Shown: positions 21,873 through 34,289 of the stretch, piece by piece
Layout: each line of letters starts with the position of its first letter
How positions within the stretch are numbered: the stretch's first letter is position 1
NCBI GenBank assembly: GCA_016617855.1
Contig: JAECUM010006663.1
Span: 62,001-126,000, forward strand
DNA from: Megalonaias nervosa
Taxonomy: Eukaryota > Mollusca > Bivalvia > Unionida > Unionidae
Reading direction: 5' to 3'
Length of the DNA: 64,000 nt
Translations under genes and position numbers: made by a program
Notes under the pieces: model-generated
Told to the model about the DNA's origin: nothing
Database searches by the model: none
Seen by the model: only the letters and a program-made list of their open reading frames with translations

Positions 21873-24800
21873 TTATGTTGTGTCTCCATTGCATTCATTT
21901 ACATGCTTATTTTCTTCATATTATCTACTCAGTGATCTGATGATATTCTTTGTTGTTGAAGTATCACAATATCATTTGGACAAATGGATTCTGAAATATT
22001 ACCTAATAAATAATAACAATAATTCACAGAGGGATGTCAGTCCCATTCACCTGCGAGTGGTTGTAATGTTAATACTTTCTCTTCTGCTTAATTTTTGTTT
22101 AAATAACAAAATAGAAATGTGCAAATTGTACATGCATATACAATTTCTAGTTTACATTTTTAGCTTGTCTTTACAAAGTAAACTTCTCACTTGATAAAAA
22201 TTGTGTTCAAAGGGGTCCAACAACATAAACCACACTATAAGCAAGGGTGAGGTCCCATGAGACCTCTGAAAGACGAAGAAGGGGGTGCCATCCGATATAG
22301 ACATTGAGAAAACCGTGAAAGGGGGTGTTGTGGCACTGTTTAATGGCTGTATACATTTTTTATAATCTCATTTGGAATAGTTGTCAATAAACAGCTTTTT
22401 GCAATGAAATAATTCACATTTGTTTGTTAAGTATCTTTATTTCCAAGATGACCAATTTCTGAAACATCATGAAAACATTACTCCAAGAGGTTTCAGCATA
22501 TCACGTGGATGTGTGCCTCATTGTGTACCTGCAAAAAGTTGTGTATTTCGTTTTGTTCAAAAAGTAGAGACATTTTTTCATGCACACCTTCAGCGATTAA
22601 AATCAATTGTTTAAAATTGTTTTATTAGTGAAATAATGATGTTGTGATTTCATTGCAAGTAATAGTGAAACTTCTGCTATTCCTTGAGCAGATCTCTGAG
22701 TGCCAATTCAGTAATTTTAAGTTAACTACAAACTTTGGTACTTGCTTCTCTATAATGAACCATTTCTATCAAACAAAGCTTTGAACCAGGTTCTCCTTTT
22801 GCTTGATTGCCTTGCTATCTTTGATCACATTTGTGAATGACTAGAACAATTTAAGGTACTTTAGTTATTTTCACAATAATATTTATAACAGTGTCCAAGT
22901 GGTCAGTTGAAATGACCATGACCGCTAGTTTTTATGCATAAGAATTTGTATGCCTTGGAGTTTTATTATTTATTCCATTTCCTTCATTTGATTCGATTCA
23001 AGAGACATAATTAATGTGATAATACAATGCAGGTATTCTTTTAATTGAGTTTGAGAAAAAAATCAAATACATCTGCAAATCGAAGATCAAAACACAGTCA
23101 GCAGTTAATTAGTTTCTCACAGAAATGCCCATGAACAAAGCTGTGACAATAGATTGAAATTTTTCATGTTTGAATACAAATACAAGATGGCATATCACAT
23201 TTATGATGATTACACTGATACTGAATTAAAAGATAAAACTAAAACACAAATTTCACTTGACAAAATTTATTTCATTACTAAATATTACTACCCGTAGGCA
23301 TTAGTGACATTTTCACAGATAAAAATTTTATCAAAGATCATTATTTACAGTGTATTGAGAAATTGTTATGTAAAGAAACTGTAACACAAAATGTAGGACT
23401 TCTTATTTTAAGTTGAGAATTTGATTATGTTGATTCAAGTTTTTCAGACACTATCTGCCACTTCTGATCATAAAACGAGGAATATTTCAGAGTTTTGTTT
23501 ACCAATTTTGATTGCAGTTTTCTTCATGTTCAACAAATAAGGGTAAATTCTTTTGGCAGTTTCAAAAACCAAAACAGGATCCATGCCTGCCCTCGGTGTT
23601 ATAAACAGGTTCACGAGTTATTGGAGAACAAGTTATCAAAGGAGCAGACTAATGGGAAACCAGTGTACTACCTGTTGTGGTTGGCATTGGCATCCACACT
23701 TCTATAAGCAAATAATCAGTTCATACAACCATACAAATTTCTTTTAATTTGAGGAGTTACCTTGACAATAAATTGAATTTTAAAAAAGTTGATTTTACCC
23801 TTAAAAAGTCTTAGAATTTTTTGAAAACTCCTTGAATTTTGCCAAAAACAATATATCTGGGAATATACATAATGCTAAAGCTGATTCAGATATATCACCT
23901 TTTAAGTTCAAGATTTTTTGCTATTTAACTATTTTGTAAAATTATTGAATAAAGTAATAAAATGGGATAAAGCTGGGAGGATGAAATGACACACAACACC
24001 AGATGGAGTTGTGTGCATTGGCTGAAGTGGTATGCTAATCATATTTGCAAATAATAATAATAATAATAATAAAAAATTAATTTAGGTAGGTTCAGCAAAT
24101 GACAGGTATTAATACATTAATACATATAACAATGAAATAGATGTTACATAGTACACATACATGTATAACAGACATTTGTAATACAGACATGCATAAAAAG
24201 AAATGTGATCCACGAAAGAAGACCCATAAAAGTTTGCAAAACTTATTTCAGATGGGTTCCTGAGGGATAAAGATTTTGGGGTGTTGTATATTTTCCAAAT
24301 TAAAATTATATATTTGACTAAGCTTAGAAATTACAGGTAAGTTTCACAAATTTAAAAGTTGATTCAGAATTATGGTAAAAAAAAGAATCACTAAAAAGAA
24401 TTAATTTTAGTAAAATATCATTGAAGAGTGTTCTTTTGATTTGATTTGTTTTAAAATGTAAGACTTAACAGTAGGTTTAAAGTGATATATATTTTAAATA
24501 TTTTTGACAGAATTTGGTGATAGGTTCCAGTCATCTATGGTATTTTAGAAGAAAGCCATCAAGGTTACACTACTAACATATGGTGTAACATAATTAAATT
24601 TACTGCTCTAATGGCAAAATAGTGATGATTGCAAATTTTTACAGGTTTTTGGCTCATATGAACTGGACTGTTCTCATTATAAAAAAAATGACCATGATTT
24701 TGTCTTAACTGATGTACTCTATCTTCTACTTATAGCATTCCTCCACTTTCCAGTTCATAGTGTCTGATGCTTAATATGGGTTCATAGTTACTTATAAATG

Positions 24801-25661
24801 TTAGAGTTTTATTTCAAGGTATTCAGAGTTTGGTTTTGAGATTTTTTTTCTCATTCTGGCATACCACAGGGAACAGGAGTGGTCTAAATTACACTGTATT
24901 AGAGCAGAGCATAATGTTTTGCTACTTTTTAATGATAAGCATTGACTTTATTTAAAGAGTAACTTGACCCCAGCATTTATGTTTTTTACTATTGACTATG
25001 CATTCACCCAAAAGTAAGTTATCGTTATGGAGACCTAAATATTTAATATTTCAGAATTGATTATGTGGCCATTGCAGGTTATCTTGAATTCTGTTCTTCA
25101 TTTCAAACCAGATAGGATGCATACTGTCTTTCCCAAGTGTAATGAAAGTTTGTTGTCAGTGAGCCAAAGATTGCTGGATTCTAGTTCTTTCTCCAGCGTT
25201 TATGATATATAATCGGGCAATGATGTGAAAACATGATATCACTGTTATATGCATATATAATAATAGCTTACAATCAGCAGCTGTGCTAGTTATCATATCA
25301 TTCACATAACATAAAAAACAGAATAGGTCCTAAAATAATACCTTGAGGTACACCACATGATATAGTTGAAAGTCTTGATTCTGTATTGTTAACCCAATAA
25401 TTTGACGTCTGTTTCTTGGATATTATTCAAACCATTCAAGAGACATAAGTCTGCATCCTACCAATTTAATACAATGTATTTCATGATTCACTTCCAGTGT
25501 AGAAACCTTTTGACATTTGCACTTTAATTTGATGATAAAGATGTATGAATAGAGTACAGTCCCCTGAAACCCGGCTGCAATTCATAAAGTATGATAATCG
25601 TGGTTATTACTGATTTAGTAAGGAATGTAGATCAGAGTGGAAGTGCAGCCTAATTCCTGTA

Positions 25662-25917
25662 AGACAAACTATTTGTAAACTTTTAAAAGTCCTTGAAAAC
25701 TCTTTCAAAAAGACCCCAGATTATTAGACAAACTATTTGTAAACTTTTAAATGTCCTTGAAAACTCTTTCAAAAAGACCCCAGATTATTAGACAAACTAT
25801 TTGTAAACTTTTAAAAGTCCTTGAAAACTCTTTCAAAAAGACCCCTGATTATTAGACAGACTATCTGTAAACTTTTAAAAGTCCTTGAAAACTCTTTCAA
25901 AAAGACACCAGATTCAG
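25662..25917. repeat. 64-bp tandem repeat, 4 copies
   Basis: Units begin AGACAAACTATTTGTAAACT at 25662, 25726, 25790 and 25854 and are nearly identical, so the expansion is recent. Confidence 0.95.
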
Positions 25918-25950
25918 GGCTATACAAACCTTGAAATACATACAGCTTTA

Positions 25951-26210
25951 GGGGCCCCGAGTGGCCAAGTGGTCTAAAGCGCTTACCGTTACGGATCACT
26001 GCCATCTCACCTCTGTCTGTGTGAGTTCAAGTCTCAGGCTCGGCTAACATGGGTACGTGAGAAAGCCTGCCAATAGCTTCTCGTGGGTTGGTGGTTCTTC
26101 CCGGGGTTTTCCATGGTTCTTCCTCCACCAATTATACTGGCCGCCATGTATAGCCTATCTTGTGCTGAAAAATGTTGTTAAACCCTACAACAACAACAAC
26201 AACAACAACA
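25951..26210 (+). mobile_element. SINE family A, full-length copy with (CAA)n tail
   Basis: Head GGGGCCCCGAGTGGCCAAGT, B-box-like GAGTTCAAGTCTC, body TAGCTTCTCGTGGGTTGG, TTCCTCCACCA and GTATAGCCTATCTTGTGC, CAA tail. Flanks ACATACAGCT (25938-25947) and ACATACAGTT (26211-26220) give a short target-site duplication with one mismatch. Confidence 0.9.
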
Positions 26211-26677
26211 ACATACAGTTGTATATATGCCCTTGCTGCATCTCATTTGTTCTTCAAAGGTCTTAGACAACAGTTTGGTGTAGGTATTATGCTATTTACC
26301 CTCTGGGGAGGAGGCCAAGTTGGCTGATGTTGTACATGTATGACTCCATTCTTGGTTAAGTGTTTTGCATTTACCCATTTACCATATACATTTTTGTACC
26401 CTGTATCAATATTGTTTTACCTAGAATCATGTCACTTTTTAAATTTTCTTTGATGCAAACTATGTCATTGGTGATTTCATTCCCATCTATCCAGCAAACA
26501 GTCTGATATATTTCTGCAGTTCATACAAGTCGGTTAAGATCAGTTGTGATATGGCTGTTCTCGAATGAGATTTTCATGGGGATAAAAAGTCACACATATC
26601 TCTTTACCTTCCTGCTTTTTATATTTTTGTTAATGATTGAAAATTATCTCATATTTATGTTTTCTATTAATTTTCAG

Positions 26678-26787
26678 GTGCCATTGTCAAGGTCAACATG
26701 AGTCGTCTGCTCCTTTGTGAGGCCACAGCCAGTGTAATTGGATCTGGATTCCACGTTCTGGGAATCAACCCTGTGGAACGCATGTGA
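26678..26787 (+). CDS. RARS1: arginyl-tRNA synthetase, cytoplasmic: terminal exon with stop
   Basis: The last 35 codons and TGA stop of cytoplasmic ArgRS. Translation after the split Gly codon gives [19 protein letters not shown], then [13 protein letters not shown] and stop. The LCEA block and the final PV-x-RM terminus are hallmarks of animal RARS1 as recalled. The acceptor is TATTAATTTTCAG ending at 26677, with phase 1 matching the donor at 17146. An in-phase second TGA follows the first directly (GTGATGA overlaps). The 3' UTR begins at 26788. Confidence 0.95.
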
Positions 26788-27060
26788 TGAGCTGACTTAG
26801 TAACCTAACTCCTTGTATTGCTTCCTGACAGAACTTTCGTATCATATACATGACTTGCAGATCTTTCACTGTGCTGTATTTCAAAACCCATCTGAATATA
26901 GATCATGATGCTGTACTCAAGATTACTGTAACTCAAAGCAATGAAATAGACAGATTTGATACTAAGATCGAATCAGAATTCTTACTAAGCAAGTCCCTAA
27001 AAGTTCTGAAATTTGACATTTGTAGCATATCAAATATTTTAATTAAATGTGGAATATTAA
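26788..27060 (+). other. RARS1: probable RARS1 3' UTR
   Basis: The sequence following the RARS1 stop is AT-rich and noncoding. A variant polyadenylation hexamer ATTAAA lies at 27042-27047; no AATAAA is nearer. The true cleavage site cannot be fixed from sequence alone. Confidence 0.4.
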
Positions 27061-27359
27061 CCAACTGAAATGGTTTGCTTTTCTTTTTTTTTAATTCTCC
27101 AGTTATGAATTCTGCACTAAAGTCTCTTTGTACATGTAACAGCTTTAGGATAAAGTTGACAAATTAGGGCAAAGCTATTGTTTCATATTGTGTGCCATAT
27201 AGCATCTGTATCCCATCACCCACACTTTGCATCACTATAATCCATTGATTTAACCCTGATTCTGGCTGGCAAGACCATATATGGTCATGCATCCAAGGAA
27301 TGTGATTTTCTCAACCTCAGAAACCTCCATGTGCAGGCAGGTTCAGAGTTAAAGGAGGT

Positions 27360-28040
27360 TGATATACCAATTTTATAAAACATAATGCCAATCTGCCATC
27401 AAAGTTGCTGCAGAATATAAAATCATTTAAATGACTCCTCAAATACTGATTTTCAGAATTCAACCAAAAATTAACAAAGTATTTTGGCAATGATGGCTTT
27501 TAATTTTGTACAATTGATGCCAGATTGCCAACTAACTTGGTTGCCATTACTAAAAGTATTAAAAAATCCTTTAAATGACTTCCCAAAAACTATTCTACGA
27601 GATCTGATAGAAAGCGTCCTGGCATAAAGGAGTTTAAATTTAAAAACAAATGGTGTTAATCCACCAGTAAATATGGCCACTGTTACTAAAAATAGAAAGA
27701 CATTTACTGACTTCTCAGAAACTACTGATCAGAATTTGACCAAATCTGAGAGAATACATTGTAGTATTAGGGCTTAACAATTTATATAAATGATACAGAT
27801 ATGCCATCAAATAAGGCCACCGTTAATAAAAATAACAAAATCCTTTTAATGCCTTCTTCTCAAAAATCACTTGACTAAAATGTCAAAATTTGACAGAAAG
27901 CATTTAGGCATGAAGAGATTGTAAGTTCATACAATTAAAGCCCAACTGCCATCAAATATTGCTGCTGTTACTGAAAATAGAAAAACTTTTATTAACATTT
28001 TTTTTATAAAGCTGATTTTAAAAATGACTTCTAAAAAGTT
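27360..28040. repeat. diverged ~130-bp repeat array (family R), about 5 copies
   Basis: Units contain, in order, CCATCAAATATGGCCACTGT-like words, TACTAAAAATAGAAAAACATTT, TGACTTCTCAAAAACTACT, AATTTGACAGAAAGCATCCTGG or close variants, and a TTTATAnAAATGATA-like word. Family R recurs at 29015-29275, 34290-35265 and 37380-37800. No coding potential. Confidence 0.6.
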
Positions 28041-29014
28041 AACAAAATTAAATGATTATAAATGTAAAAAAAAAAAAAAAAATATATGGTAGTAGCTTTA
28101 CCTAAGAAGCATTCCACTTTGCTAAGATAAATTTTAAAATATTTACCTATGCAGACTTGAATATTGTATTGCAATCCCTACATTTTGCAGATTACTGATT
28201 ATTGTTTGACAATACAGTATGGAAAAACTGCACCAGGAGTCAGTTAGAAGGAATGTGCAAGATTCAGAAGTGAATAGCTGACTTAATTCTGGATTCTCAG
28301 TTTGACATGCAAGATAATATTCTTTTCCAAAAACACAAATTGCTTCAAATAAATGACAGAATAAATATTCAAAGACAGTACAGCTAACCACTGACCTATT
28401 TGATAACAATATTCCAAAGAGTAGTCGCATAACTCGAAATTGTGTTACTCAAAATTTTTGTTTTCACTGCCTTCAATTTTCATTGAAAAATACAAATTCA
28501 ACCATTCATTCTGTTCATTTACAAATCCTTTTTGTTTGTTTTAGACAATTTCATTTATTTTTCATCTTCACTAAAAAAAATTAAATTAAAAAAATAATTC
28601 ATATGAAATCTCATTAACAGGAAATTCAAATAAGTCGAAAATTGCATAAGTCAGTGGATACATGTATTGATCTATAAATGTTAAAATTGTCATAGGCTAG
28701 AATAAAAGAGAACTATTTAATGAAAAACAGGGCCCAATGCTTTGTGGGCAGCCTAACAAGGTCACTTGAAATATCCAAAACCCAAATGCCGAACAAATTA
28801 GAACAATAATTTCTGCTGAAATGTTTAGGGTTTGTTTAAGTATCTCCATTACTTGTTTCTTGATTTTTGCTTATCTGATGGTAGTTTTTGTTTTTCAAAT
28901 TCCAGTTTCTGTTTCAAAGGTTTTGTCATGGTGCATGCTAATCTATGTTTATGTATAAACATGGTTTATTTGTTCAGATTAACATAATGAAAAAAAAACA
29001 AATTCTTACTTTTT

Positions 29015-29275
29015 TTAAAATGGCATGAGTTTTCTTATTAGGAAATACCTAATGGCCTCAAGAGAGACTACATTCATTTGTATTTCAGTTGAGCTACGAA
29101 GAAAAATTAGTATTACTAACAGAATTTGACAAATAAGGTCTTTAACATTTATAGAAATAATGTCAATCCACCATCTTATATGATTACCATTGCTAAAAAT
29201 AGAAAAACATTTGTACCGTTTTATATTTTTAAAAATATTAAATGTGTACATCAACAAATTACTGCCCTGCAATTA
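29015..29275. repeat. family R repeats, two decayed copies
   Basis: It has the same word order as the array at 27360 (AGAATTTGACAAATAAGGTC, TTATAGAAATAATG, CCACCATCTTATATG, TTGCTAAAAATAGAAAAACA) at lower similarity. Confidence 0.45.
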
Positions 29276-29479
29276 TTGTTATGAGTTTTAATTACTGAAT
29301 TGTACAGTTAGGAAACACAAAGTGTGGTACGTATGGTAATGTAGATGCAATCAATATATACAAGGCACAATACTTAGAGGGTATCACCAAATTGACAGAA
29401 ATGTATTTATAGTTCAAACTAGAAAAAGTGGTTTCACAATAACACAAAATATTGTCATTGCTGAAACCTTCAAATTCAA

Positions 29480-30215
29480 AATCAGAGTCATTATAATTGA
29501 TTTTCTAATATTCTGGAATAGTCCTCAGCACCATCATCACAATATAGTCGATCCAAGTCATCATTATCCATTACTCAGTCAGAGTCCGCACAGTTGATTT
29601 TTATTCTGTAGTAATCCTGACCACCGATATCACAAAACAGCAAACCCAAGCCATCACAATTCAGGACAATGTCCAAGTCCTCACAATTGATTAATATTCT
29701 GTAGTAATCCTATTACAAAACAGCGAATCCAAGCCTTTACAATCCAGGACAATGTCCAAGTCCTCACATTTGATTAATATTCTGTAGTAATCCTATTACA
29801 AACAGCAAACCCAAGCCATCACAATCCAGGACAATGTCCAAGTCCTCACATTTGATTAATATTCTGTAGTAATCCTTACCACCAAAATATCACAAAACAG
29901 CAAATCCAACCGTTCATGATCCAGGACAATGACCAAGTTGTCACAGTTGATTGTTACATGTTCTGGATTAATCCTTACCACCAGCAGTACAATAAAGTGA
30001 ATTAAAAATCTTTATTATCCAATCACTGCCCAAGTCCTCACAATTTATTGTCTAATATTTTGAAGTAGTTCTTACCACCACCATCTTAACTCTTCATTAT
30101 CCAGGATAGTGTCAGAGTCCTTAATATTGACTGTCTAATATTTTGAAGTCCTCACCACCACCAACTTAATACATTGAATCCATGTCTTAACTATCCAGGA
30201 CAGTGTTAGAACGAG
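29480..30215. repeat. ~83-bp minisatellite, about 8 diverged copies
   Basis: The unit contains TTGATTAATATTCTGTAGTA then ATCCT, then ATTACAAAACAGC, then AATCCAAGCC and ATCCAGGACAATGTCCAAGT then CCTCACA. The TAATATTCTG word recurs at 29692, 29775 and 29857, giving the period; outer copies are more diverged. Confidence 0.85.
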
Positions 30216-31085
30216 CTGTACATATAGACTTTCTCACTGATGACTTCTTCACATGCTGTTTTATTTTGTTGCTGAAGAAAACAGGTGGGTGACGAATTTA
30301 TTGATAACTGTCAAACACTACTGATGAACAAGGTTCAAGTCAACGCCCCTCACATGCACATGGAGAGGAGGTCGAAAATATGATCAGATGAATGTAGGAC
30401 ATGAGTGCACTTTTAAATGAAAATAAGACAAAATAATTAGTTTATCATCTGATTTATTTTGTTTTATGATCATCATATAAAGATGCAGTTATTTACAAAC
30501 TTTTGTGATCGACAATATAAAAGCTATTGCCCGTTTTTTCTTAAGCTGCATGCAGTACATGTACATGACAGAATTGTGTGCAGTTTTCAGTGGATTGCTG
30601 TGAAATTGAGCACATATTTTGATTACTGTTGGAAGATTGTACTCAAAACCGTGTTTGGAAGTGTTATGCACCGTTGTTTACTATTATTGTCTCATTTCCA
30701 TCATTTCGATGAGAGGAGTGAGGTGCGGGTCAGTTGTGGGTATATTTACATGAGCAAATTGCTTACCATTGCTCTTGTTCAGACTTCAAGTCAGTACCAG
30801 CAGAGGTCTTGTTCAACTTATCAACACAGTTACTCAGAGTAGAGAAGTTGTAAATTGTTTGCTATATGTTCTTAACCAGGGGAAGATTTGTCCCAGTCTT
30901 TTTCATGTTTTACCACATTGGTTTGTATAATTGTTCTCCATGGATATGGCTTGAGTTTGGTATAATTGTTGTCTTCCTTTTTATATGGCTGGGATATATT
31001 TAAAATTTTATTTATTAGAATAAACTTACTACCATGATTCAATTGATTCTATTTTATGGTCAAATGACAGTGATGGGTTTGTAAT
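30216..31085. other. noncoding, nothing recognised
   Basis: A 127-codon ORF at 30459-30842 shows no domain, signal or splice-bounded pattern that I can recognise. It has cysteine and histidine clusters only by chance-level composition, so I do not call it a gene. Confidence 0.4.
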
Positions 31086-31087
31086 TA

Positions 31088-31285
31088 CCATATATACTTG
31101 CTCATAAGTCTAGTCCAATTGCAAACAACATAGGCATTGATCTGCTGTCACATAACATGCCAGCAGATCAGGGTCTGTGTTTGTGTTTTGCACAATCTAC
31201 ATAGATCCCAATATGCTGGTGCATTATGCACTGGCAGATTGAGGTCTGTGCAGTTTGCAGTTGGACATACAAGTGTGTACAATAC
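31088..31285. repeat. ~200-bp dispersed foldback repeat, copy 2
   Basis: The left arm TACTTGCTCATAAGTCTAGT then CCAATTGCAAAC and the right arm GTTTGCAGTTGGACATACA then AGTGTGTAC are inverse of each other. The interior GATCAGGGTCTGTG and AGATTGAGGTCTGTG words match the copy at 14095-14310. Confidence 0.6.
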
Positions 31286-31329
31286 TAGCAATCTCCTAGG
31301 ACATTATGCATTACAGCCTGAAAAATCCA

Positions 31330-31330
<1 letters not shown>

Positions 31331-31399
<69 letters not shown>
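31331..31399. repeat. compound microsatellite (AT)n-(GT)n
   Basis: About 21 AT units directly followed by about 13 GT units, ending at the base of the hairpin at 31400. Confidence 0.95.
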
Positions 31400-31532
31400 A
31401 GTATGTACGCTGTATCAATGATATACCACGAGATGGATAAATTTTTCATTAAAAGGAAACGAAGCTTGCTGAGTTTCCTTTAATGAAAAATTTATACAAC
31501 GAGTGGTATATCATTGATACAGCATACATACT
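31400..31532. repeat. 133-bp hairpin (foldback, ~60-bp arms, ~12-nt loop)
   Basis: The left arm runs from AGTATGTACGCTGTATCAAT through GATATACCAC and TAAATTTTTCATTAAAAGG to GAAAC. The right arm GTTTCCTTTAATGAAAAATT through GTGGTATATCATTGATACAG to CATACATACT (bases 31473-31532) is its near-perfect reverse complement. It could be a small MITE or foldback element, or a transcribed hairpin. Confidence 0.8.
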
Positions 31533-32005
31533 GTACATATATTTTATTTATATCACATACAAATACATATATTTGCCCTTTGAATGGAGTTCAGATTTAC
31601 TACAGGCAGCAGTGTATTGACCTAGTGAATGAACTCCTCACATGCACGAGTGTGTTCGCTACAAAATGTAGTTCTATGCCTTTAGTGGCTATTTACAATC
31701 ACCTCTGCATATTGATAAGTTGATTGTTTTCTTTTCTTGGTTTCTATTTTTCTCCACATTAATTAAATCAATATAATACACACTTATGATTTAAACATAA
31801 AAGATGGTTTTTAATGATAAAAGTAGAGCAGTAGCAACACTTGGATAGCTACGCCATTCAGATACCGGCGCATGGAAATTAATGTGGAATAGAAACTAAG
31901 CCAACTGACGAACCAACAAGAGGTAATTAAAATATTTTAATATATTTACAGTTGATCTAAGTCATTATTCTGCTTTAGCAACAGTACAACCGACCATAAA
32001 CCATG

Positions 32006-32008
<3 letters not shown>

Positions 32009-32101
<93 letters not shown>
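32009..32101. repeat. (CT)n microsatellite, ~46 units
   Basis: Uninterrupted CT repeat followed by two short duplicated blocks with GGTCGGTTTGACTTTAAAAC or GGTTGGTTTGACTTTAAAAC and further CT runs up to about 32215. Ser-Leu and Arg-Glu ORFs through it are artefacts. Confidence 0.97.
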
Positions 32102-32103
<2 letters not shown>

Positions 32104-32903
32104 GTGCGCTCCCTCCCTCCCTGGTCGGTTTGACTTTAAAACTCTCTCTCTGTCTCTGTCTCTGTCTCTCATTGGTTGGTTTGACTTTAAAACTCTCTCT
32201 CTCTGTCTCTCTCATCCTTTGGTCAGTTTGACTTTACTTTTACCATCATTCATAAGTTCAGAGATATCGTGGGATGACACAAACGAAAATCCTCTATGTT
32301 CACCATTTCATAGATTTTAGCCCGTATCCTGCTATGATGGTCGAGAGAAAGAGAGAGAGAGAGTGAGGGGCTGGCCTTTGGACATTTTCATATTTAAATA
32401 ACAGTAATCGATTTTTTAGAACATTATGGTATGTTTAAGAAAAACAACAAAACATAACATTAAATATATCACAGTATGTGTACCACGTATCTGAGGAATT
32501 TACTGGTTTGCAACTTTGTATCATTGATAAACACTGTAGATAAATCCCAAGGAAAGTGCACACGTATTGTTACGACGAACCATATTCTTGTAGGTTACTT
32601 GGTGTAATTTCTATTTCAAGGTTTTAATCCAGCCCAAATTCCTTTACTCTCTCATTCCACATTTCTGCGCAGTTTGTCCGTTATGCATGAGAGGTGAGGG
32701 GAGAACAGAAAGCAGAAAGGATTGTGATAAAAATGTGTACCATATTAAATTCATTTAGAAAATGGGGATTATTAATACTTTTCATCATTATTTTCACACG
32801 TCACTAGTGACTAATGTGTGGAAATTGATCATTGATCTAGAATCAACTGCAGACGCTCGCAAGAATGTTTATATATGCATATTATTGCGCCATGGGCGGA
32901 TCA

Positions 32904-32940
32904 CAATTTGATATACCAATAGTATTGGTATATCAAATTG
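32904..32940. repeat. perfect 37-bp palindrome (18-bp arms, 1-nt spacer)
   Basis: The left arm CAATTTGATATACCAATA (32904-32921), a single G, and the right arm TATTGGTATATCAAATTG (32923-32940) are exact reverse complements. It lies 50 bp before a long AT microsatellite. Confidence 0.95.
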
Positions 32941-32986
32941 CTTTATACCAACACTTCAAATACATGTTATTTTTTAATGTATGTGG

Positions 32987-32991
<5 letters not shown>

Positions 32992-33056
<65 letters not shown>
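32992..33056. repeat. (AT)n microsatellite, ~32 units
   Basis: Uninterrupted AT repeat; length is likely polymorphic. Confidence 0.97.
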
Positions 33057-33058
<2 letters not shown>

Positions 33059-34289
33059 AACACAATGTTTGTTGTCATAAATGTTGATCCCAGCTAAAGT
33101 TGCATAATTATCAATATATGGCTTATCTTTTTATTTTTGCCATGTTGTTGCATATTATATTAGAGAAATTGATTACCAGTAAATAAATACATGACTCTAT
33201 TTTTCAAATTTGCAAAATTGAAAGATTTAAATATTATGGTCAAAATGTGACCAACCAAACTTGAGTCTAGACTGAAACTTTAACCTAGAATCTGGCAATC
33301 TGACTGGCAGAAATGTACTTACCAGAATACAGCATATGATTGGCAAAAATATGCTAAAAATTGATCATTCATATGTCTTAAGTGTAATTTTAATTTTAGG
33401 ACTTTGCTGGTGAAGTTGGAGATAGATGTGACTAGAGAAAATATAAAAAACCTTCTTTGTGTTCACCCCATGCACAACCTCAAAATAGTCACTCAGGCGA
33501 CATAATGTAAAATGCATCATGTATATGATGTTTCTTCCTGTTATCACAGCAGATATAAAGTTTGGTAGCAAACTATATGAAAATGTTTGTGTAATTGACA
33601 TTTTTTAAATATTTCATCTCTGATCCCCATCTTAAGACCCTAGTAGCTTGAGCAAAGATTGCAGAAACTCCTCATGCAGATGGTTATCCCAAATGGAAAG
33701 AAATACCAAGTTTTGTGGTTTAGGAGATGTGGCAATGGAAATTCATGGTCACATTGTCTTAATTTCCATACTTCAGCTAGGAAATATAGTGAAACTCACC
33801 ATCTGTCCATCCAACCATCTGTTTGTTTGTAACTCTATCTCCGAAGAATCTGCTAGGTGGAAATTAGGCAAACTTGGTACATAGGTTTCTCATGTAGCTA
33901 CCATCAGTTTGAGGAGTACAATTTGGTTGGGATGGGGAGAAACTTCCCGAAGTACAGGGAGTGAATCAAAGCTCAAATATAAAAAATTGCAATTTGCAGT
34001 AACAGTTTAAAATATTTTTTCACCAGCCCTTATACTTGCATTTGCAGCATGAAGATAGATATATTTAACAGATTCTTGGATATGACCCCCCAGGTCATGG
34101 TCCAGAACAAAGGGATGGGGTAAACATAATAAAAAGGCTGTGGATTTGATATGGTGCTCAGCAGTGGAAGCTTCATACAGCGTTAGTTCTTTTCAGCTTA
34201 CTTGTCCTTATAGTTTGACCATGCATCCAGCATTTGCATGCATCATCTGGTGTGTGTTAAGCATTGTCCATCAACAATTGCTGTATTAA
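33057..34289. other. noncoding with one decayed repeat, no gene
   Basis: Around 33780-34010 there is a copy of a common molluscan-style repeat: CCATCTGTCCATCCAACCAT, TGTAACTCTATCTCCGAAGA, GCAAACTTGGTACATAGG. No exon or domain was recognised, although the stretch lies where upstream PLAT exons would be expected. Confidence 0.4.

Larger units (their letters stand above)
17146..26677 (+). other. RARS1: last intron of RARS1 (9.5 kb)
   Basis: Bounded by a GTAGGT donor and a TATTAATTTTCAG acceptor, with matching phase 1 on both sides. It holds a 44-bp, a 45-bp and a 31-bp minisatellite, a 64-bp tandem repeat, two SINE A copies and one interrupted tRNA-like SINE. The stretches 19551-20040, 20513-21189 and 21873-25661 hold only AT-rich sequence, a 24-bp AAT run at about 24048-24071, and a short decayed MITE-like segment near 23790-23850. 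Confidence 0.85.

Noticed and set aside
30459..30842. 127-codon ORF as a possible gene
   Set aside because: No recognisable domain, no splice-bounded exon and no supporting context; the length is plausible by chance in a long window.
31946..32320. Arg-Glu and Ser-Leu low-complexity ORFs
   Set aside because: Products of the CT microsatellite on both strands.
33648..33884. Peptide SSCRWLSQMERN in an ORF, reminiscent of the terminal PLAT C-x-x-W-L motif
   Set aside because: No flanking PLAT residues, no splice acceptor and no acidic D-E-x-D segment after it; the match is too short and probably chance.
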